DNA of 8,531 bases. It comes from Verrucomicrobiota bacterium. Lineage in GTDB: Bacteria > Verrucomicrobiota > Kiritimatiellia > Kiritimatiellales > Tichowtungiaceae. The stretch spans positions 1 through 8,531 of the forward strand of contig JAUXCB010000051.1 of the NCBI GenBank assembly GCA_030619095.1, given 5' to 3'. The notes under the pieces are model-generated. The model was not told where the DNA came from. It did not search any database and was given only the letters and a program-made list of their open reading frames with translations. Shown here one piece after another: positions 1-5,100 of the stretch; within the stretch, counting starts at the first letter, position 1, and every line of letters begins with the position of its first letter. A program made the translations under genes and the position numbers.

Positions 1-52
1 CCGCACCAATCACCACAATCAAACCAACAACAATCAAAACCATTTTCTTCAT
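1..52 (-). CDS. 5' end of a gene with an N-terminal hydrophobic segment (truncated by window edge)
   Basis: Reading the minus strand from 52, an ATG opens 17 codons, MKKMVLIVVGLIVVIGA, before the window ends. Two lysines followed by an unbroken run of V, L, I and G are what a signal peptide or single membrane anchor looks like, so the product is probably exported or membrane-bound. The start is supported by AAGGAG (58-63 on the plus strand) with 5 nt spacing. Too little is visible to name a family. A GC-rich hairpin (68-92) sits directly upstream, so the gene probably has its own transcript or a structured leader. Confidence 0.6.
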   Translation of the reverse strand, partial: MKKMVLIVVGLIVVIGA

Positions 53-67
53 CTCGACTCCTTACAA

Positions 68-92
68 AAACAGCCGCGCAACGCGGCTGTTT
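68..92 (-). terminator. GC-rich hairpin with T-run, just upstream of the truncated gene
   Basis: Positions 68-78 and 82-92 are perfect inverted repeats (11-bp stem, core CAGCCGCG/CGCGGCTG, 3-nt loop). On the minus strand the stem ends in a run of five T. This is the form of an intrinsic terminator and could end transcription coming from the minus-strand genes at 370-1970. It ends only about 4 nt before the AAGGAG of the gene at 1-52, so a leader or attenuator hairpin for that gene is an alternative. Confidence 0.5.
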
Positions 93-100
93 CAATCACT

Positions 101-140
101 CAAAAGTTATTTTACCAGATTACGGGACTGACCCCTTTTC
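101..140 (+). repeat. REP-like intergenic repeat, type A, copy 1
   Basis: A 40-bp unit containing TTACCAGATTACGGGAC followed by TGACCCCTTTTC. It is identical to 174-213, and its core recurs at 361-394 and, on the other strand, at 2038-2152. It has a short GGG/CCC self-complementary core. From memory, GGGACTGACCCC-type repeats are common in PVC and deltaproteobacterial genomes and are often linked to REP-associated tyrosine transposases; no such transposase lies in this window. Confidence 0.85.
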
Positions 141-172
141 ATATGACGAGTTAGGCGGCCTGTCCCCTTTTC
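141..172 (+). repeat. REP-like intergenic repeat, type B, copy 1
   Basis: A 32-bp unit, ATATGACGAGTTAGGCGGCC followed by TGTCCCCTTTTC, directly abutting copy 1 of type A. It matches 254-285 with a single mismatch (T versus A in the TGWCCCC part). The shared CCCCTTTTC end makes it look like a sister of the type A repeats. Confidence 0.85.
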
Positions 173-173
173 G

Positions 174-213
174 CAAAAGTTATTTTACCAGATTACGGGA
201 CTGACCCCTTTTC
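174..213 (+). repeat. REP-like intergenic repeat, type A, copy 2
   Basis: Identical over 40 bp to 101-140 and separated from it by one type B unit, so A-B-A-(spacer)-B forms a composite array between 101 and 296. Identity at this length suggests recent duplication or ongoing homogenisation. Confidence 0.85.
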
Positions 214-253
214 TTGCGATGCACTCAAACAGAAAAAGAACGCTCGTCAATCA

Positions 254-296
254 ATATGACGAGTTAGGCGGCCTGACCCCTTTTCGACCCCTTTTC
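254..296 (+). repeat. REP-like repeat, type B copy 2, with a duplicated GACCCCTTTTC end
   Basis: Positions 254-285 repeat the type B unit of 141-172. Its last 11 bases, GACCCCTTTTC (275-285), are immediately duplicated at 286-296. A decayed GACCCTCTTCC at about 335-345 looks like a further remnant. No open reading frame of interest lies in 93-369. Confidence 0.8.
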
Positions 297-360
297 TTTT
301 AAGAAAATCAATAAATGTTAGAATGCGAGGTCCGACCCTCTTCCAAAAACCTCTATATCA

Positions 361-394
361 ATTATTTTACTAGATTACGGGACTTACCCTTTTC
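361..394 (+). repeat. REP-like repeat, type A, diverged copy 3, overlapping the 3' end of a gene
   Basis: The sequence TTATTTTACTAGATTACGGG, continuing with ACTTACCCTTTTC, matches the type A core with a C-to-T change, a G-to-T change and one C missing. It overlaps the end of the minus-strand gene whose stop codon is at 370-372: the C-to-T change creates that TAG, and the last eight codons of the gene are repeat sequence. Confidence 0.75.
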
Positions 395-1128
395 TCAACT
401 TTCTGAATAAAGGTTGATTTTTTCATTTTCACACCAAGACCTATAAGCTTCGCGCTAGGTTCTTTTTCAAAGCCCACTTCGCGCATTACATAATATTCAA
501 CCTCTTCTGAAAAGGAACACGTAGTCTGAAAAACCTTATAGGCATCTTGCTCATAGAGTTCTGGAAGCGGCTTCTTTTTATAATAAATATCCTGACAGTC
601 CTCTAGGTAACAGCGCATATGACGAAATTCTCGCAAAACCTCATCCTTGTTGATTTTAACCAGACCAAGAACTCTTCTCTCGTAATCATTCTCACCTCTT
701 AAAAGATTACGTGGGCTTTCACCTTCAAAATACCCCGGAGCCTTCTTCATCAAGATGCATATGTTTTTTTCAGCACACTCTCCCATCAATACATTAGTAA
801 CTACAGCATCTACAACCCACACAGAGTGCAGCCTTAAAAGCAACATGGCATTCGCTTCAGGAGCTGAATTCCAATACTTACTCATTTTGACTCTTTGCAC
901 AATTCCAGTCACCGCAGACTCATAAAATTTATTTCTTTCCTTGATAAAGTGAGTCAGCGTGTAAGGGTCTGAGAATGCGAAATAATGATTTACCTTAATT
1001 TCGACAACAGCATCTAAATCATTCAACTTATATCTATTGCTTCTCTCATAAATTAAACAATCTCTAACCCCCGCATTAGCCCACATAGAGCCACAAAATA
1101 AATACATCAACGCAAGTCGCCATCTCAT
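370..1128 (-). CDS. secreted protein of unknown function, second gene of a coupled pair
   Basis: Not a family I recognise. From the ATG at 1128 the product is 252 residues. It begins with a signal peptide (about residues 1-19, hydrophobic LALMYLFCG, likely cleavage after A-N-A before G20), so it should enter the periplasm or leave the cell. The mature part has six cysteines (24, 118, 124, 173, 178, 204), compatible with disulfides, and no transmembrane segment. An open frame extends to 1161, but the 1128 start is better: GGAGGT lies 7 nt upstream, the ATG overlaps the upstream stop as ATGA, and a signal peptide then falls at the N terminus. Residues 245-252 and the TAG stop come from an intergenic REP-like repeat, so the natural C terminus may have been altered. 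Base composition is clearly A+T-richer than the flanking genes. Gene and start are well supported; function is open. Confidence 0.8.
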   Translation of the reverse strand: MRWRLALMYLFCGSMWANAGVRDCLIYERSNRYKLNDLDAVVEIKVNHYFAFSDPYTLTHFIKERNKFYESAVTGIVQRVKMSKYWNSAPEANAMLLLRLHSVWVVDAVVTNVLMGECAEKNICILMKKAPGYFEGESPRNLLRGENDYERRVLGLVKINKDEVLREFRHMRCYLEDCQDIYYKKKPLPELYEQDAYKVFQTTCSFSEEVEYYVMREVGFEKEPSAKLIGLGVKMKKSTFIQKVEKRVSPVI

Positions 1129-1970
1129 ATATCCCACCTCCCATTTCGCTGGTAGCCGCACATCGGCTCTTCGGATTCTGAATCACCGTATGCATTATCC
1201 TCCATCTTATTACTAACATCAATCTCAACGTCTTCCTCCAGAAAAGCGCGAAAGGCTTCCCACTCCTCTTCAGTATATCTCTGATTCCTTAATGTATTTA
1301 CCAGCATGGTGAAAATTTCGGTGTTCATATAATCCGCCATAGGGGAGGACGCCCCTCCGGTAACGTCTGCCTCGTGACGATTTTCATGAACTGTAACTTT
1401 ATTCAAAAAAACAGATTCATTTTTCACATAAATATTCTTATTAAAAAACGTTACTGCAACATCTTCTACACCAACCAACGCGTAGTTTGTAGTAATAAAG
1501 TCTGTTGCGAGCGTACATTCTAATACCCAACTATAATCAATATCATGAAAAACCTCTCCTCCTGGATTAGCCAGGTCGACAGACACCTCCAACTCGATAC
1601 CGCACTCATCATCACCCTCTTCGCATTGGTATCTAACGGTGCGCTCATTACTTCCGACACAACACCAAAAAAATTGGATTTTAGCATAGCTACTCTCTGA
1701 GTCACTCCATGTTTCTATCACCGAACAAGAATCATGGTGTCCACATCCGCCTTCATGATCATCAATAGACCAGACTCCTGTGCAAACACTCAAACCTGCA
1801 GAACTAGCTGTATAGGTACATATTTCCCCGTCCTCCGCAGATATATCTCCCTCAATATGAAGGCTATAATAGGAACCGGTCGCCAAATTGCACCCTGCTC
1901 TAGCAATTACTGAAAAAGCAAAAATCGCCAGAAGCGCGATTAAAATACTATATTTTATCGGATTTCTCAT
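1125..1970 (-). CDS. secreted cysteine-rich protein with an HExxH motif (possible zinc metallopeptidase)
   Basis: 281 residues. Residues 1-25 form a signal peptide (Lys/Arg, then a long I/L/A/F stretch, then A-R-A before G26). The mature protein has eleven cysteines (27, 51, 63, 76, 82, 103, 104, 116, 123, 152, 271), nine of them before residue 124, so the N-terminal half is probably a disulfide-bonded module. Residues 195-199 are HENRH, an HExxH motif preceded by hydrophobic and Thr/Val residues (KVTVHENRHEADV) as in zincin active-site helices. A third zinc ligand is not obvious; an acidic tail (EDNAYGDSESEEP, about 257-269) offers candidates. The start has GAGGTG 6 nt upstream (1977-1982). 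It is translationally coupled to the next gene. A protease role is inferred from the motif only; a structural or binding protein with a chance HExxH is possible. The Cys at 27 is not in a good lipobox (Arg at -3). Confidence 0.75.
   Translation of the reverse strand: MRNPIKYSILIALLAIFAFSVIARAGCNLATGSYYSLHIEGDISAEDGEICTYTASSAGLSVCTGVWSIDDHEGGCGHHDSCSVIETWSDSESSYAKIQFFWCCVGSNERTVRYQCEEGDDECGIELEVSVDLANPGGEVFHDIDYSWVLECTLATDFITTNYALVGVEDVAVTFFNKNIYVKNESVFLNKVTVHENRHEADVTGGASSPMADYMNTEIFTMLVNTLRNQRYTEEEWEAFRAFLEEDVEIDVSNKMEDNAYGDSESEEPMCGYQRNGRWDI
1136..1141 (-). promoter_or_regulatory. Shine-Dalgarno GGAGGT that fixes the 1128 start; ATGA coupling
   Basis: On the minus strand GGAGGT ends 7 nt before the ATG at 1128. 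It lies inside the last codons of the preceding gene, whose TGA (1127-1125) overlaps the ATG by two bases and shares the ATGA four-mer. This arrangement usually means the two proteins are translated from one mRNA with coupling. Confidence 0.8.
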
Positions 1971-2037
1971 AGTTTACACCTCAATTTTTTGTTTCTAAAA
2001 TCGTTGTTCCATTCCAGAAAAAGGGGTCAAAAAAGGG
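1971..2037 (-). promoter_or_regulatory. leader of the two-gene unit
   Basis: Contains the GAGGTG ribosome-binding site (1977-1982) and an A/T-rich leader. Two tandem copies of an AAAAAGGGGTC motif (2017-2028 and 2029-2040) close it off. I could not find a convincing -35/-10 pair: a TTGACC from the repeat edge (2025-2030) has no -10 box at 16-18 nt. The pair may depend on read-through from the giant gene or on a promoter I cannot see. Confidence 0.35.
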
Positions 2038-2152
2038 GTCCCGTAATCTAGTAATTTCCTTGGATCTCGGAACCTTTCCCTATTACACAAAAAAGGGTTC
2101 AGTCCCGTAATCTGGTAATTTCCTTAGATGCCGAAACCTCTCCCTGTTACAC
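2038..2152 (-). repeat. tandem pair of 51-bp REP-like repeats, inverted relative to the left cluster
   Basis: Positions 2038-2088 and 2102-2152 align over 51 bp with about seven mismatches; both run GTCCCGTAATCT, GTAATTTCCTT, then CCGAAACCTCTCCCTGTTACAC (or close variants). The first 17 bases are the reverse complement of the TTACCAGATTACGGGAC core at 101-140, 174-213 and 361-394, while the remainder is specific to this pair. AAAAAAGGGTTCA joins the two units. The array starts 5 bp from the stop codon of the giant gene. Confidence 0.85.
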
Positions 2153-2156
2153 ATTT

Positions 2157-5100
2157 TTATTCCTCTCCAACATCATTCTGCCCGCCGTTGAATGCTTCTC
2201 CAATGAACTGCCCGTTCTGGTACACCTTGAAGGTGTGGCAGGCGGAGGCTTTGGTGGAGTTCGGATGGAACAGGCGGAAGCGATACTCGCCGATCTCATC
2301 ATAGGCGGCATTGGTGAGCCAGCGCTCCAGCGTGTAGTCGTCGAGCGTTACCCCGCCAATAATCACCTTGATTTGCATGTCAACGGTGTCGGGCAGGTTC
2401 TTAACAATGGATTCGATTTCCCACAGCTCGGAGTCTTCGTAGCGTTCGACCGTCCAGAAGTAGCCGTCGGTGGCGTTTTGGACCCAGAAGATGAAGAGTC
2501 TCGCTGAGTCAAGGATTGGGCCGTCGGGATACAATCTAGCCAACATAATGTGATCGCCATTCGTATCGTTTGCTTTCAGCGCGACGGTTCTTAGTGCTTG
2601 GTTCGTAGTGCTTAGTTCTGCAAGCTCGACGGTATCGTCGACTTCAAGTACGGCATTGGTGGGTATGCCTTCGAAGCTCCACTCGCGGGTTCGGCCTACG
2701 AGGCAGGCGGGGGATTCGTCGGGGAAGGTGCCGTCGATGACCTGAACGTTTATCAAAGCAGCTATCGTGGAATTGCCTTTCGTGTATTCTCCGCTGACGG
2801 TGTAGGTTCCGACTTCGTCAAAGGCTACGGCTAGCGGGCGGGTGTTCGGGGAGCTAAATTCTTCATTGAAGACATTCAGCGCAAACTGCCCTCCAGTGGC
2901 TTTTTCAAGATCGGCATCGGCTCGGTCGGGGTCGATGGCGGTCAATCGAAGGGCATCCCCTTTGCGGATGAGAAGCGTTTCTCCGTCGTGGTCGAGTAGG
3001 TTGTACGGAACCCATTTAACGTTGATCGGCACTTCGAGCGCACCGTTCTGGAAGGTGGCGGTGGCGGTGGTGATGCCGTCCTGCGCGAGCGGGAGGTTGG
3101 CGTACCAACGCCGTCCTGCGGACTGGCGAATATCGAATGTCGAATAAGGAATGTCGAATGACGAACTACTTAGTATAGCCAGCGGCACATAGCGGGCGTT
3201 GCCCTCCAAACACACCGGGGAGACGATGGATTCGGTGACCACATCGATGGCGGCCATGCTGGCAACGGAGGTTTCGATCCAGTCTTTTACGCCATTGCCG
3301 TTGGCGTCGGGGCCGCCGAGGATCTGGAGTTGCAAGCTATTGATCTTGAGCGAGAGGCGGCTATGGACGTTTTCCCAGAAGATGCGGATGGTGTGCTCCC
3401 CGGCGGGGAGGACGGGCAGGAAGGCACGAACATCAACGGGAACACCTTCGGCGGAGACGAGGACATAATTGCCGACATAAGTACCGTCGACGGAAATCTG
3501 CAGGGCGCTGGTATCGACGGGCGTGACGGGCGTGCAGGAGCTTTTGTTCCAGAGGTGTGACGCATTAATATTGAGCCCGTACAGATCCTGTTCCGGGAAG
3601 TTGAGGGTGTATTCAACGAATCCTCGGCGGCGCTTTGCAACGATGCTAGATCCGTCGGCTTCCCAGGTGCCAACGGCGTTGTTGGTCTGCGAGCCGGCGA
3701 CGGTGGCGACCACCGTGACGGTGCCGTCGAATTCGTCAACCAACGGGTTGGTGTGCAGTTCGTGGACCTCTTCTCCATCCAATACGCCGTCGCCATCGGA
3801 GTCAGCATTGAGCAGATCGGTGCCTGCGGCGAGTTCGTCGCCGTCGTTCAGGCCGTCGCCGTCGGTATCCGCATCCAGCGGATCGGAGCCGTACTGAATC
3901 ACTTCGTCATGATCAGAAATTCCATCGCCATCACTGTCCTGACCTTTTTCCAGATGTGCTTTCATCCAGTCTTGAATACCATCGCCATCTTCATCGTTCC
4001 CATCCACCGTGTACAACTCAACCGCATGAATGAGGAAATACCCGTTAATTTTACCTGCGTTTTTAACAACCACCGTGAGGCGATGTTCGCCTTTCGTGAG
4101 CCACGGCGTAAAGGTGGTGTATTCCGGCAACTCTGGAGAAACATTAAGCGGAAGCGGAGAACCCACTTCTACACCATCTATCTGGAGCACGAGTTCGAAA
4201 CAATCCGTATGATTCGTTAGTCCTGTAAACTCGGTTTGAATCGCCAAATAGTACACCCCTGCATCGGCTACAGATAAATTATAATCCACCTGAGGGGAAT
4301 TCATTAGATTGTGTCCGGCAGCAGCGGCATCGCCATTAACCGACCAAGTCAAAGATATGTGTGAACCGGATGGATTGAAATAATCCGCACCCCGAACCGA
4401 CTTTAAAAACACCAGATCATTTGTGCCGTTTGTATTGCTATCGACCATCAAAGGATCCGTTAGTGATATAAAGACCTCATCTCCATCTTTCAGTCCGTCC
4501 CCATCGGAATCTGGATTTAAGGGGTCAAGTTGTAGGAGCGACTCGTCAAGATCATTCAAGCCATCGCGGTCGCTATCGACTTCACACGGATTCAGCCCTG
4601 CCGCAACTTCATCCCCATCCAAAAGACCGTCGCCATCGGTGTCTGCAACCCACGGGCTGGTCTTTAGCGCTATTTCTTCGCCATCGAGAAGACCATCGCC
4701 GTCCATATCTGGATTGAGTGGATCAAGAGGAATCTCCATTTCTAGGAGATAGGGAAGAAGATCCGTCTTGTATGCAGAGTCCCATGTCCCCTTTTTGGTC
4801 ATCCATACTAAAAAATCGCGGGATATTTCGTTGGCATAAACCAACTGGTCGGGCGTTCTATTCCAAGGAGCATACTCGAAAGGCTCGCCGGTTACCCATC
4901 TCCAGATGCCCTCTTGTTCCTGATCCGTTGCGCCCAGCCAGACTCTTTCATTCGAAACGCCAGATGCCGCAATCCACTTTGCCACTTCAAGAAATTCAAT
5001 TTCATCGGTAATCACCGCTAAGTGGCCGCCACGTTGTTGTGCTTCGCTCCTCGCCTGCTCCCATTCCAGAGAGCGATCAACCACCAGATACCGGCAATTC

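Noticed and set aside
101..394. CRISPR array
   Set aside because: Repeat units alternate between two types, differ in spacing and are partly abutting; there are no regular unique spacers and no cas gene.
370..1128. TIMP/netrin-like (NTR) inhibitor domain as partner of the HExxH protein
   Set aside because: I saw a vague strand pattern and paired cysteines, but the mature N terminus is not the cysteine typical of TIMPs and spacing does not fit. Not enough to claim.
1129..1161. Upstream ATG at 1161 for the 370-1128 gene
   Set aside because: It would bury the signal peptide behind 11 extra residues and lacks the GGAGGT-plus-ATGA arrangement seen at 1128.
1125..1970. Lipoprotein signal peptide on the HExxH protein (Cys27)
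   Set aside because: The residue at -3 is Arg, not a small or hydrophobic residue; signal peptidase I cleavage after A-R-A is the better reading.
101..2152. Complete insertion sequence between inverted repeats
   Set aside because: No transposase or integrase is encoded between the repeats, and no target-site duplication is visible. Only a cassette moved in trans remains possible.
2157..2400. C-terminal sorting signal (PEP-CTERM, type IX or LPXTG) on the giant protein
   Set aside because: The C terminus ends in a polar GGQNDVGEE stretch without a hydrophobic helix, arginine cluster or sorting motif.
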